IMG/VR virus record: IMGVR_UViG_3300025769_000732
Location: 1 to 25,882 of that record
Reading direction: 5' to 3' (one strand)
Length of the DNA: 25,882 bases
Origin: a virus
Positions 1-8,131 of this stretch are shown here, in pieces. Below the pieces are notes generated by a model, which saw only the letters and a list, made by a program, of their open reading frames with translations, ran no database searches and had not been told where the DNA came from. A program made the position numbers and the translations under genes. Each line of letters begins with the position of its first letter. The first letter of the stretch is position 1.

Positions 1-157
1 TGGTAACGCGCGACCCCGATAAATTCTCAGGGACAGAATTTCAAAAAGTTCAAGGCAATCACCGCGATTGTTCGTTTCTCTTTGAAAATAACGAGGTTGC
101 AAAAAAGCAACATCGAGGCAATATTATATATCAGACATATAAAAGCGAGGAACATCG
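1..157. other. Leader region upstream of terS; possible packaging-site neighbourhood
   Basis: There is no confident gene here. The stretch is A-rich and holds a small inverted repeat, GTTGC-N6-GCAAC, at 96-111, followed by an AT-rich run (about 120-142). A purine-rich ribosome binding site, GCGAGGAA, lies just before the terS start. In lambda-like phages the cos or pac site lies next to terS, so a packaging site could be here, but nothing in the sequence proves it. One reading frame is open from base 3 to the stop at 303-305 without a start codon in the window. It could be the end of an upstream gene, but it would overlap terS by almost 150 bases. Confidence 0.3.
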
Positions 158-568
158 ATGGCATCGCCTAGTTACGAAACCGCCAGGGTTCGCAAATTAC
201 AGGTTGAAACCGCATTGGCCGAAATGGATTTGGCAAAGGCTCGACGCGAATATGTCTCGGCCGATGACGTTCGACACGTTTGGGCGGATGTCCTGGCGAA
301 CATGAAATCCAAGTTGTTATCGATGCCGACGATCCTGGCACCCATGTTGGTTGACCAAAAAGAGGCAAGCGAGATCAAAGAGATCATCGACAAAGCGGTG
401 ATCGATTGTTTAGAGGAACTCACATCATATGACCCACAAATCGAAGTCGCACCCGATGATGGTGGAAGCGATGAGGGAAGTGGCGCGAAGCGCGATCCAA
501 ACCCTCAAACCACCACCCCGACAAAGCGTAAGCGAGTGGGCCGACCTCGAAAGGCGTCTATCCAGTGA
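158..568 (+). CDS. Terminase small subunit (Nu1-like)
   Basis: This is probably the small terminase subunit, which recognises phage DNA at the packaging site and recruits the large subunit. The 136-residue protein starts with a charged helical segment (residues 8-30, rich in K, R, E and A). A Nu1-like middle follows, with VSADDV, an aromatic W and the pattern KSKLLSMPTILAPML (about residues 50-65). Established Nu1-family proteins have an N-terminal winged helix; it is not evident here, so this may be a shortened version. The last 20 residues are basic and contain GRPRK, an AT-hook-like minor-groove motif. That tail is encoded in the 140 bases shared with terL in another frame. The start follows GCGAGGAA. 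Position directly upstream of a GpA-type large subunit supports the call. Confidence 0.75.
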   Translation: MASPSYETARVRKLQVETALAEMDLAKARREYVSADDVRHVWADVLANMKSKLLSMPTILAPMLVDQKEASEIKEIIDKAVIDCLEELTSYDPQIEVAPDDGGSDEGSGAKRDPNPQTTTPTKRKRVGRPRKASIQ

Positions 569-2321
569 GGCATCGGCGGCACCTGGGCGATGGTACACCG
601 AACGCACGGAGTATTTGCGGGGCATCATGGATGCGGCCAGTGATCCATCAGTCACCGAGATCGTTGTTCAAGCGGGGGCGCAATTAGGAAAAACCGAGGT
701 TTTGTTGAATGTGATTGGTTTTCACATTGCACACGATCCGGCGCCGATCTTGGTTGTCCAACCCACCGGCCAAAAGGGAATGGCCGAGACATTTTCGAAA
801 GACCGATTGGCACCGATGTTGCGCGACACCCCATGCCTCAAGGGGAAAGTGAAAGACCCTCGATCGCGGGACAGTGGCAACACCACCTTGCAAAAGAATT
901 TTCCAGGCGGTCGAATTTCGATGATTGGTGCGAACTCACCGGCGCAACTTGCATCGAGGCCGATCCGAATTGTTTTGCTCGATGAAACCGATCGATTTCC
1001 GGCATCTTCTGGATCGGAAGGTGATCCGATTGAACTTGCGAGAAAACGATCCGCGACATTCTGGAACCGCAAGATTTTGATGGTTTCGACACCGACCAAC
1101 AAAGGCTCATCGATCATCGAGGAACGTTATTTGCAAAGCGATCAACGGCGATATTTCGCTCGATGTCCACATTGCGATGAGGCGCAAATTCTTGAGTGGA
1201 AAAACGTCCAATGGCAAAAGGATCGACCGGAAACGGCCGGTTATGTTTGCGATCATTGCGGAACATTTTGGTCAGATGCCGAAAAGAACAAGGCGGTTCG
1301 GAATGGATATTGGGAAGCGAGTCAAAACTTTCATGGCATCGCCGGTTTTCAAATATCGGGAATATATTCACCCTGGATCACGCTCGAGGATGCGGTTCGA
1401 GATTTCTTGAAGGCAAAGAAATTGCCGGAAATGTTGAAGGTTTGGACGAACACTTATTTGGGCGAAACGTTCGAGGTTCAAGGCGATGGCGTTGATGAGG
1501 ATGACATTCCAGGGCGGGATTCATTCGAAAAAGAGTTCTTGCCGGATGAATGCGTTCTAATCACCGCCGGCATCGACACACAGGATGACCGGCTCGAGGT
1601 TGAAATCGTTGGATGGGGTCGAGATCAAGAATCCTGGTCGTTGGATTATCGCGTGATTTATGGCGATCCATCATCGCCTCAAGTTTGGGGTCAACTCGAC
1701 GCGGTGTTGTCGGAAACCTGGGATCATCCTCGAGGAATTGAGATGCCGATCCGATGTGCGTGTATTGACTCAGGGGGCCATCACACAAACGCGGTTTATA
1801 CTTTCGTCAAGCCTCGAGAGGGGCGGCGAGTGTTCGCAATCAAGGGCGTTGGAGGCGAGGGAAAACCACAAGTCGGAAAACCCTCGAAAAACAACCGGCA
1901 ATCTGTTAGACTGTTCCCAATCGGCGTTGATGGAATAAAGGAATTGGTTTATTCGAGGTTGAAAATCAGAGAACCAGGGCCAGGGTTTTGTCATTTTCCC
2001 GAGGGTCGAGGTGATGAGTATTTTTCGCAACTAACGGCGGAAAAGATGGTCACTCGGTTTAGAAAAGGTTATAAGAGGCGGGAATGGGTACAAACCCGAC
2101 CTCGAAATGAGGCTCTTGATTGCCGCGTTTATGCGATCGCAGCGTTGGGAATCATGAACCTCAATTTGAATAGTTTGGCAAATCGGTTCGCAAAGGCGGC
2201 GGAGCAAACCGAGAAACCAGATGAAGCGGTTGCGGTCGAGCCGGTTGCGGCATCGACACGGCCATCACAACGACCAATGCGGCGACCAGGCGGCGGCGGT
2301 TTTGTGAACTCTTGGAGATGA
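429..2321 (+). CDS. Terminase large subunit, GpA family
   Basis: This ATPase-nuclease motor pumps DNA into the prohead and cuts the concatemer. The 630-residue protein has the GpA-family N-terminal pattern (SVSEWADLERRLSSE, then PGRWYT). A Walker A-like segment, QAGAQLGKT, lies at residues 81-89 and Walker B, IVLLDE, at 181-186. A Cys-pair zinc motif (CPHC and CDHC) follows. The nuclease half has acidic motifs near residue 383 (AGIDTQDDR), a later ACIDSGG and EALDCR near 565. The length is normal for the family. Start 429 is chosen because AGAGGA at 412-417 precedes it and the conserved N-terminal motif needs an upstream start. It therefore overlaps terS by 140 bases in a different frame. The C terminus is low-complexity (GGGG, then NSWR). 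Confidence 0.95.
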   Translation: MTHKSKSHPMMVEAMREVARSAIQTLKPPPRQSVSEWADLERRLSSEASAAPGRWYTERTEYLRGIMDAASDPSVTEIVVQAGAQLGKTEVLLNVIGFHIAHDPAPILVVQPTGQKGMAETFSKDRLAPMLRDTPCLKGKVKDPRSRDSGNTTLQKNFPGGRISMIGANSPAQLASRPIRIVLLDETDRFPASSGSEGDPIELARKRSATFWNRKILMVSTPTNKGSSIIEERYLQSDQRRYFARCPHCDEAQILEWKNVQWQKDRPETAGYVCDHCGTFWSDAEKNKAVRNGYWEASQNFHGIAGFQISGIYSPWITLEDAVRDFLKAKKLPEMLKVWTNTYLGETFEVQGDGVDEDDIPGRDSFEKEFLPDECVLITAGIDTQDDRLEVEIVGWGRDQESWSLDYRVIYGDPSSPQVWGQLDAVLSETWDHPRGIEMPIRCACIDSGGHHTNAVYTFVKPREGRRVFAIKGVGGEGKPQVGKPSKNNRQSVRLFPIGVDGIKELVYSRLKIREPGPGFCHFPEGRGDEYFSQLTAEKMVTRFRKGYKRREWVQTRPRNEALDCRVYAIAALGIMNLNLNSLANRFAKAAEQTEKPDEAVAVEPVAASTRPSQRPMRRPGGGGFVNSWR

Positions 2322-2327
2322 TGATCG

Positions 2328-2912
2328 ATGGCGAATTTATTTGATGCCGCAAATGCACCGACAACCGAACCGCTCGAAATTGTTGTTGGTGATTTTATTC
2401 AATGGAAGCGAACCGACCTCGGCGCAGATTATCCCAACGATCAATATACCGCGACCTACGTTGCCAGGATCACCGGCGGTGGGGCGAATGAAATCACATT
2501 AACCGGCACCGCGTCCGGAAATGATTATTTGTTCACGGTCGATTCCGCAACATCGGCGGATTTCGTTGCGGGTTATTATCATTGGCAACTCGAGATCGTT
2601 CGGAACTCGGATTCGGAGCGGTTGGTTCTCGAGCGCGGAACGTTCGAGGCGATCGTTGATCTCGATGTCAACAATGTTGATCCGCGAACTCATGCGGAAA
2701 TCATGGTCGATAAAATCGAGGCAGTTTTGCAGAATCGAGCGGATGCCGATGTTGCCAATTACTCGATCCAGGGTCGTTCCCTGGTTAAACTCTCGATCGA
2801 TGATCTTTTGAGGTGGCGAGATTATTATCGAAACGAGTTGGCAATGGAAAAAAGAAAAGAGCGCGTTCGCCGAGGAAAATCGACCGGCGCAACGATCAAG
2901 GCGAGGTTTTAA
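2328..2912 (+). CDS. Putative neck / head-tail adaptor-like protein with gpW-like C-terminal part
   Basis: A protein of 194 residues lies between terL and the portal gene, where lambda-type phages place gpW. The first 110 residues look like a beta-sandwich: alternating hydrophobic strands, with a segment on ITLTGTASGNDYLFTV and another on GYYHWQLEIV. The last 80 residues are helical. They contain HAEIMVDKIEAVL, then YSIQGRSLVKLSIDDLLRWR and a basic end. The GRS..K.S.DDL pattern resembles the C-terminal part of gpW-type joining proteins, but the similarity is weak. The gene is six bases after terL and three before the portal, so translation is probably coupled. Function is inferred mainly from position; it could also be an unrelated head protein. 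Confidence 0.45.
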   Translation: MANLFDAANAPTTEPLEIVVGDFIQWKRTDLGADYPNDQYTATYVARITGGGANEITLTGTASGNDYLFTVDSATSADFVAGYYHWQLEIVRNSDSERLVLERGTFEAIVDLDVNNVDPRTHAEIMVDKIEAVLQNRADADVANYSIQGRSLVKLSIDDLLRWRDYYRNELAMEKRKERVRRGKSTGATIKARF

Positions 2913-2915
2913 GAT

Positions 2916-4415
2916 ATGGGCGTTTTTGATTTTCTAAAAAGGGACAACAAGCCAACCAAACGCCGCTCATATAAGGCCGCACAAAGCGGCCGTTTGTTTT
3001 CGGATTTTATCGCCTCGAGTCGATCGGCGGATTCCGAGATCAAGGCGGCATTGCAGCAAATCCGATACCGATGCCGCGATCTTTCCCGAAATGATGAATA
3101 TGCGCGGAGATTTTTGCAGCTAATCAAAACCAACGTTGTTGGCGAAAAAGGCATTTCGTTGCAAGTTAAGGCGAAAAACGCGAATGGCACATTCGATGCG
3201 CCAGGCAATGCGATCATCGAGAACGCATTCAAAGCCTGGTCGCGCAAGGGGAATTGCACGGTTGATGGCCGGTATTCCTGGAAAGATGCGCAAAGATTTG
3301 CGGCGGAAGCGTTGGCGCGTGATGGTGAGTTGTTGGTTCGCCTGGTCAACTATCCACAAAACGATTTCGGATTTGCGATCGAGTTCCTCGAGGTTGATTT
3401 GTTGGATGAGAACCACAACGAAACCCTGGCGAATGGCAACAAGATTCGAATGGGTGTTGAGATCGATCGGTTCCACAAACCGGTTGCTTATCATCTACTC
3501 ACCGCGCACCCTGGCGACAATGAATATACCTCGAGCCTGGCAACGCGGAGAACGCGGATTCCGGCCGAGAAAATCTTGCATATATTCTTGCCGGAGAGAG
3601 CGCAGCAAACGCGCGGTGTTCCCTGGATGGCGGCGGCGGTTTCGCCGCTCAAACAGTTGAACGGTATGCGTGAGGCGGTTTTGGTCAACGAAAGAATCTC
3701 GGCATCCAAGATGGGATTTTTCATAACGCCATCGGGCGATGATTTCGTTGGTGATGACATGGAAAACACATATACGCCGATCATCGAGGCGGAACCTGGG
3801 ACATTCCACCAACTAGGGCCAGGCATGGATTTCAAATCGTTCGATCCATCATCGAGCGCGAACACGTTTGCCGATTTCGAACGCGCGATCTTGCGCGGTG
3901 TCGCATCGGCGTTGGGTGTTTCTTATGCGTCATTGGCGAATGATTTGACGCAAACATCATATTCCTCGATCCGCCAAGGCGCACTCGAGGATCGTGATTT
4001 CTATAAAGTTTTGCACGATTTTATGATCGAACACTTTGTTCAACCGATTTTCCGCGCCTGGTTATTTTCGGCGATGGATAACGGTTCGATTCCGATCCCA
4101 CCAACGCGGTTTGACAAGTTTGCCGACAATGTGGAGTTCCGAGGCCGTGGGTTTGCCTGGGTCGATCCACAACGCGAAATGAACGCATCGGTGATCGGCC
4201 TCAATTCCGGCATTCTCTCGATGCAAGATGTGGCCAACCAATATGGCCGCGACATTGCCGATGTGATGGATCAAATCGTTCTCGAGAAACAAATGGCGGA
4301 TGAGCGCGGCATCGAGATTGCATTCCAACCATTCGGTGGTGGTCAATCCGGTTATGGGCCGATGAAATTCATGCCGGCGATGGATGAACCCGAGGATGAT
4401 GGCGATGGCAACTAA
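2916..4415 (+). CDS. Portal protein, lambda family
   Basis: This is the dodecameric portal at the capsid vertex, through which DNA enters and leaves. The 499-residue protein matches the lambda gpB-type family in pattern. It has a basic N terminus, then an R-rich helix with YRCRDLSRNDEYARRFL (about residues 50-65) and KTNVVGEKGISLQV. The family-typical FIEFLEVDLL region follows (here FAIEFLEVDLLDENH), then the IFLPERAQQTRGVPWM stretch and LTQTSYSSIRQGALED. The length fits the family. The gene starts three bases after the preceding stop and overlaps the next gene by 11 bases. A glycine- and acid-rich tail ends the protein. Confidence 0.93.
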   Translation: MGVFDFLKRDNKPTKRRSYKAAQSGRLFSDFIASSRSADSEIKAALQQIRYRCRDLSRNDEYARRFLQLIKTNVVGEKGISLQVKAKNANGTFDAPGNAIIENAFKAWSRKGNCTVDGRYSWKDAQRFAAEALARDGELLVRLVNYPQNDFGFAIEFLEVDLLDENHNETLANGNKIRMGVEIDRFHKPVAYHLLTAHPGDNEYTSSLATRRTRIPAEKILHIFLPERAQQTRGVPWMAAAVSPLKQLNGMREAVLVNERISASKMGFFITPSGDDFVGDDMENTYTPIIEAEPGTFHQLGPGMDFKSFDPSSSANTFADFERAILRGVASALGVSYASLANDLTQTSYSSIRQGALEDRDFYKVLHDFMIEHFVQPIFRAWLFSAMDNGSIPIPPTRFDKFADNVEFRGRGFAWVDPQREMNASVIGLNSGILSMQDVANQYGRDIADVMDQIVLEKQMADERGIEIAFQPFGGGQSGYGPMKFMPAMDEPEDDGDGN

Positions 4416-7089
4416 TTTCCCTAAAAAGGGCGATGATCTCAAAATCTCATTGCGCAATTCGGAATATCCGCAATTCGATCGTGGTTTTGCGGAGAACATC
4501 AAAGAGTTCAATCCCGAGGTTTGGGGAGCCGGTGGCAACATTCGAGGCAATGAGGCGTTCACATTATGGGGCCGAGCGAGAGAGGGATCGGAAACCGAGG
4601 GGGTTTTGGATTGGATCAAGGAACGTGAAGCCTGGGCCGCGCGGCATTTCGGCGATGGCGAACAATTCGCATCGGGTGAACTCGAACCGAATTTGTCCAA
4701 TGTTGGTGGCGTGATTGCCCAAATCAAATGGGGCGTTATTGGCAACCTGGGCGAACAAAAAATGAAAGATGTCGTTCTCGAGTTGGTGAAAAAACTCGAG
4801 GGCAAAAAAGATCGAGCGATTGAGGATTTGACCGAAACCGCACGAAAAAGCCTCGAGAACAAAGTCGAGGAACACAACGAGGAACATGGCGACGATCCCA
4901 CCAAACGCGCCACCCTTGGAATGTTGGCAGAATCCTATTTGCGCGGGATCGGCGCATATAAAACAAACCCTGGTTCGGTTCGGCCTGGGGTGACATCGCC
5001 GGAACAGTGGGCTTTTGCGAGAGTCAATTCTCTGTTATTCTGTTTGAGAAACGGAAGGTTCCAGGGCGGCAAGCATGACACCGACCTTTTGCCGGAAGGA
5101 CATCCGGAATCGACAAAGGGCCAAGATGAGGAAAGAAAAATGGATGAACAACGTCACATCAAAAACGTGACCGAAACCGATGATTCTTATATCATCGAGT
5201 TTGGGAAATCCGATGAAATGGTCGAGGCCGATGTTGAGGTTGAGGCCGAGAGCGGTGGCCACCTTGACGAAGAACGCAAGGCACCGGAAATGGAAACACG
5301 CCAACGATCGATGCACATGGATGCAAAGGTCGAGGGCGAGGATGATCGCCGCGTTTCGATTTCGATCTCGAGTGAAAAACCGGTCGAGCGTTCGTTCGGC
5401 ATTGAAATCCTGGATCACACCGATCGTTCGGTTGATCTCTCATTCTTAAATTCGGGCAACGCACCTTTGTTGCTCGACCATGATCCCGAAAGACAAATCG
5501 GGGTCGTTGAATCTGTAAACCTTGATTCCTCGGCGCGTCGACTACGCGCGACAGTTCGGTTCTCGAAAGGCCAACTTGGTTCCGAGGTTTACGATGACGT
5601 TCGTGATGGTATCCGCAACAATGTTTCAATCGGATACAAGATCGGGCGTATGGAGCGCGATGAAAAGGCGGAAGGTGGGAACACTTACCGCGTTCGATCG
5701 TGGACACCCCTCGAAGCAAGCATTGTTTCGATTCCGGCCGATGACTCGGTGGGAACGAATCGCAAGGCCGAACTCGAACCAACCCCAACCCCTATTCCGG
5801 CACAAGCCGAAAGAAAGGAACCTAAAATGTCAGAACAAGACATCCAAGCGGTTGAGGCGAACGCTCGCGCAGAATACGCCAAAACTGTAAACGAAATCCT
5901 GGAACTAGGCGCGTCTAAAAACAAGCGCGACCTTGCAAACCAGGCAATCAAAGATGGCCTATCAGTGGCGCAGTTTCGCGGCATCCTCGCGTTTGCGTCT
6001 GCGGATGAGCCAATCGCAACACCAGACAACCTTGATCTAAATGTTCAAGAACGCCAAGAATATTCATTGATGCGCGCATTCCGCAATGCGGCGGCGGGTC
6101 GTGAAGTTGGCGGATTTGAGCGTGAGGTTTCAGACGAAATCGCAAAACGCACCGGCAAAGAGGCGCGTGGTTTCTATGTACCAAGCGACATTTTCAAGCG
6201 TGATCTGACAGTTGGAACAAACACAGCCGGCGGTTTCTTGAAGCCAACGGATCACCTAGGCGGTGAGTTTATCGACGCGCTACGTCCAAACCTGGTTACT
6301 GCTAACCTGGGCGCACGCATGATGAGCGGTCTTTCCGGCGATGTTGCGATTCCGGCGTTGAACGCCAAAACAGCCGTGGGATTTGTTGCGGAGAACGCGG
6401 CACCGGCGGCAGAAGGCGCACCAACTTTCCGCCAAGTCACAATGGCACCAAAGACGATTGCACAATATGTTGATTTGTCTCGCAAGTTGATGATGCAATC
6501 CGACCCATCGGTTGAGCAAGTTATCCGCGACGATATGTTGCGTCAGTTTGCGGCCAAGATCGATGACGTTGCCATCGAGGGTGGTGGATCGAATGAGCCG
6601 ACAGGCATCACCGGAACAAGCGGCATCGGTTCGGTTGCGATGGGTACGAATGGCGGCGCGATCACTTATGCAAAATTGGTTGACCTTGAATCCGAGGTTG
6701 CAATCGACAACGCATTGGGTGGCCGTTTGTCATTCCTAACAAACCCGAAAGTTGTTGGAAAAATGCGCCAAACAGCGCGTCAGGCATCCGGTGTTGAGGG
6801 CAACTTTATCCTAAACGATTCGAACACATTGTTGGGATATGGCGTTGCATCATCGACATTGGTTCCAAGCGACCTAACCAAAGGCACATCGTCCGGCGTA
6901 TGTTCGGCGGTTATCTTTGGCAACTTTGCCGACCTAATGATCGGCATGTTCGGTGGCCTGGATGTTCTTGTCGATCCTTATTCCGGTTCGACAACAGGTG
7001 CGACACGAATCTCAATGTTCCAAGATGTGGACGTTGCGGTTCGCCACGCGGAATCTTTCGCGGCAATCCTGGACGTTACAACAGCGTAA
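4405..7089 (+). CDS. Fusion protein: unknown N-terminal domain + S78 prohead protease + HK97-fold major capsid protein
   Basis: One open frame of 894 residues holds three modules. Residues 1-236 form a helical domain I do not recognise; it ends in VTSPEQWAFARVN and GKHDTDLLPEGHP. A very acidic linker follows. Residues about 322-448 are an S78 (HK97-type) prohead protease with the likely catalytic His359 in LLLDHD and Ser408 in NNVSIGY, then EASIVSIPAD. Residues 475-894 are the capsid precursor: a helical delta/scaffold segment, then the HK97 fold beginning near VPSDIF (about 592), with GFVAENAA and SRKLMMQSD. Start 4405 is preferred over 4384 because GAGG at 4392-4395 lies nine bases before it. 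An internal start at 5827 could release the capsid part separately. Protease-capsid fusions are known in phages; whether the full protein is made here is not shown. Confidence 0.9.
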   Translation: MATNFPKKGDDLKISLRNSEYPQFDRGFAENIKEFNPEVWGAGGNIRGNEAFTLWGRAREGSETEGVLDWIKEREAWAARHFGDGEQFASGELEPNLSNVGGVIAQIKWGVIGNLGEQKMKDVVLELVKKLEGKKDRAIEDLTETARKSLENKVEEHNEEHGDDPTKRATLGMLAESYLRGIGAYKTNPGSVRPGVTSPEQWAFARVNSLLFCLRNGRFQGGKHDTDLLPEGHPESTKGQDEERKMDEQRHIKNVTETDDSYIIEFGKSDEMVEADVEVEAESGGHLDEERKAPEMETRQRSMHMDAKVEGEDDRRVSISISSEKPVERSFGIEILDHTDRSVDLSFLNSGNAPLLLDHDPERQIGVVESVNLDSSARRLRATVRFSKGQLGSEVYDDVRDGIRNNVSIGYKIGRMERDEKAEGGNTYRVRSWTPLEASIVSIPADDSVGTNRKAELEPTPTPIPAQAERKEPKMSEQDIQAVEANARAEYAKTVNEILELGASKNKRDLANQAIKDGLSVAQFRGILAFASADEPIATPDNLDLNVQERQEYSLMRAFRNAAAGREVGGFEREVSDEIAKRTGKEARGFYVPSDIFKRDLTVGTNTAGGFLKPTDHLGGEFIDALRPNLVTANLGARMMSGLSGDVAIPALNAKTAVGFVAENAAPAAEGAPTFRQVTMAPKTIAQYVDLSRKLMMQSDPSVEQVIRDDMLRQFAAKIDDVAIEGGGSNEPTGITGTSGIGSVAMGTNGGAITYAKLVDLESEVAIDNALGGRLSFLTNPKVVGKMRQTARQASGVEGNFILNDSNTLLGYGVASSTLVPSDLTKGTSSGVCSAVIFGNFADLMIGMFGGLDVLVDPYSGSTTGATRISMFQDVDVAVRHAESFAAILDVTTA
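5827..7089 (+). CDS. Possible independently translated major capsid protein (internal start)
   Basis: An in-frame ATG at 5827 (residue 475 of the fusion) is preceded by AAGGAA at 5815-5820, six bases upstream, a textbook ribosome binding site. Translation from it gives a 420-residue protein with an N-terminal helical segment followed by the HK97 fold, a normal size for a capsid precursor with a delta domain. From this point arginine codons change sharply. Of 22 arginines, 21 are CGC or CGT and one is CGA. In the 38 arginines read upstream in the same frame (counted from 4384), 18 use CGA, CGG, AGA or AGG. That is what a strongly expressed separate product would show. The start itself is inferred. 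Confidence 0.6.
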   Translation: MSEQDIQAVEANARAEYAKTVNEILELGASKNKRDLANQAIKDGLSVAQFRGILAFASADEPIATPDNLDLNVQERQEYSLMRAFRNAAAGREVGGFEREVSDEIAKRTGKEARGFYVPSDIFKRDLTVGTNTAGGFLKPTDHLGGEFIDALRPNLVTANLGARMMSGLSGDVAIPALNAKTAVGFVAENAAPAAEGAPTFRQVTMAPKTIAQYVDLSRKLMMQSDPSVEQVIRDDMLRQFAAKIDDVAIEGGGSNEPTGITGTSGIGSVAMGTNGGAITYAKLVDLESEVAIDNALGGRLSFLTNPKVVGKMRQTARQASGVEGNFILNDSNTLLGYGVASSTLVPSDLTKGTSSGVCSAVIFGNFADLMIGMFGGLDVLVDPYSGSTTGATRISMFQDVDVAVRHAESFAAILDVTTA

Positions 7090-7096
7090 ACCAAAG

Positions 7097-7118
7097 AGAG
7101 CGGGGGAAACCCCGCTCT
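7097..7118 (+). terminator. Strong hairpin after the capsid gene; terminator or attenuator
   Basis: Nine perfect base pairs (AGAGCGGGG with CCCCGCTCT) close a GAAA tetraloop, eight bases after the capsid stop. The following bases are CTTTCC-like, only weakly T-rich, so partial termination or 3'-end stabilisation of capsid mRNA is as likely as full termination. Downstream genes continue on the same strand with no clear new promoter. Confidence 0.7.
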
Positions 7119-7136
7119 TTCCAACAAAGGGTTTGA

Positions 7137-7352
7137 ATGATGAAAATTGAATTGATTCGCGGAACGGTTATTGATGGCCAGGCAAAAGATGCCGGCACGA
7201 TTGTTGATGTTGATGATTCCCTCGCCTCGATGTTGATGGCGACCGGCAAAGGCATCCCACACGCCGAGAGCGCGGCCAAGAGTGATCGCTCGGTTGGTTT
7301 AAGCACATCCGATGCACCAAAGGCAAAAACTCGCTCTAAGGCGAAAAAATAA
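7137..7352 (+). CDS. Small head-region protein with lysine-rich tail, function unknown
   Basis: This 71-residue protein has a short beta-like N-terminal part (IELIRGTVIDG, then GTIVDVDD), a helix with SLASMLMATGKG, and a basic C terminus (KAKTRSKAKK). Small proteins of this shape often sit just after the capsid gene in siphoviruses, and their role is usually unassigned. The start ATG at 7137 follows AAAGG at 7126-7130 with good spacing. A second ATG comes directly after it. A similarly built 56-residue protein lies at 8132-8302 before the tail tube gene. Confidence 0.6.
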   Translation: MMKIELIRGTVIDGQAKDAGTIVDVDDSLASMLMATGKGIPHAESAAKSDRSVGLSTSDAPKAKTRSKAKK

Positions 7353-7362
7353 GGATTGATCG

Positions 7363-7674
7363 ATGGCGGTTGAATCTCTCGACGATCTTGCGGTTTTTGT
7401 TGGCATCAATGATTTTGGTGTCGCGGCGACCTATACGCCGACCGGCGGATCGGCAACAACCGTCAACGGAATTTTTGACAACGACATCGTTGAGGTTGAC
7501 GCGGGTGGCAACATTCCGATGGCCGTTCGCCAACCTCGATTCCTATGTCGAACGAATGATGTTTCTAGCGCGGTCGAGGGTGATGCGTTGGTTGTAAATG
7601 CCACAAACTACACGATCCGCGTTGTGGATCACGATGGCACCGGAATGACCACCCTGGCGTTGGAGAAAGTATAA
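7363..7674 (+). CDS. Head-tail joining protein, gpFII-like
   Basis: The 103-residue protein is probably the connector that closes the head and receives the tail. It shows the gpFII-type pattern: an opening FGVAATYTPTGG segment, then VNGIFDND and EVDAGGNIPMA. PRFLCRTNDV follows, then GDALVVNATNYTIRVV and DHDGTGMTTLALE. Size and position, just before a tail terminator-like gene, fit lambda gene order. The gene begins ten bases after the previous stop, and its own stop overlaps the next ATG region (TAAATG). Confidence 0.75.
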   Translation: MAVESLDDLAVFVGINDFGVAATYTPTGGSATTVNGIFDNDIVEVDAGGNIPMAVRQPRFLCRTNDVSSAVEGDALVVNATNYTIRVVDHDGTGMTTLALEKV

Positions 7675-8115
7675 ATGGCGCATATTCGCAAACTTATCCG
7701 CGATGACATCGAAACAACATTGACCGGCCTCACAACGACCGGTTCCAATGTTTTCGCCTCAAGAGTTTATCCAATACAAACGGCCAAAATGCCTGGCCTT
7801 TGTATCTACACCTCGAGCGAAACGATTGAGGCTCAAACGATCAAGCCGCCGCGAGGTCTTATTCGATCGCTCGAGGTGTCAGTTGAGGCATATGTCGAGA
7901 GCGCGGTGGCGGATGATGTTCTCGATACGATTGCGGCGGAAGTTGAGGCGGCGATGACCACCGATCTCACCAGGGGCGGAAATGCCAAGGACACAAGGTT
8001 GGTTTCTTTCGAGGCCGATTTTGCCGGAGAGGGCGAACGGCCGGTTGTTGTGGGTCGATTTATTTTCGAAATCGTGTATTCTACACAAGAAACCGATGCC
8101 GAAACGGTCTATTAA
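7675..8115 (+). CDS. Tail terminator / minor tail protein U-like
   Basis: The 146-residue protein probably caps the tail tube and stops its polymerisation. It follows the gpU-type pattern. The N-terminal helix is IRKLIRDDIETTL. GLTTTGSNVFASRVYP follows, then AKMPGLCIYTSSE, the RSLEVSVEAYVES strand and a helix with DTIAAEVEAAM. The ATG directly abuts the upstream stop codon, so translation is coupled to the joining protein. The location between joining protein and tail tube gene is the expected one. Sequence similarity within this family is low, so assignment rests on pattern and order. Confidence 0.72.
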   Translation: MAHIRKLIRDDIETTLTGLTTTGSNVFASRVYPIQTAKMPGLCIYTSSETIEAQTIKPPRGLIRSLEVSVEAYVESAVADDVLDTIAAEVEAAMTTDLTRGGNAKDTRLVSFEADFAGEGERPVVVGRFIFEIVYSTQETDAETVY

Positions 8116-8131
8116 ATAGGAGACTGAAAAC

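Noticed and set aside
3-305. Open frame entering from the left edge and ending at 305
   Set aside because: It has no start in the window, would overlap terS by about 148 bases, and its terS-overlapping half looks like a shadow frame. An upstream gene end cannot be excluded, but I would not annotate it.
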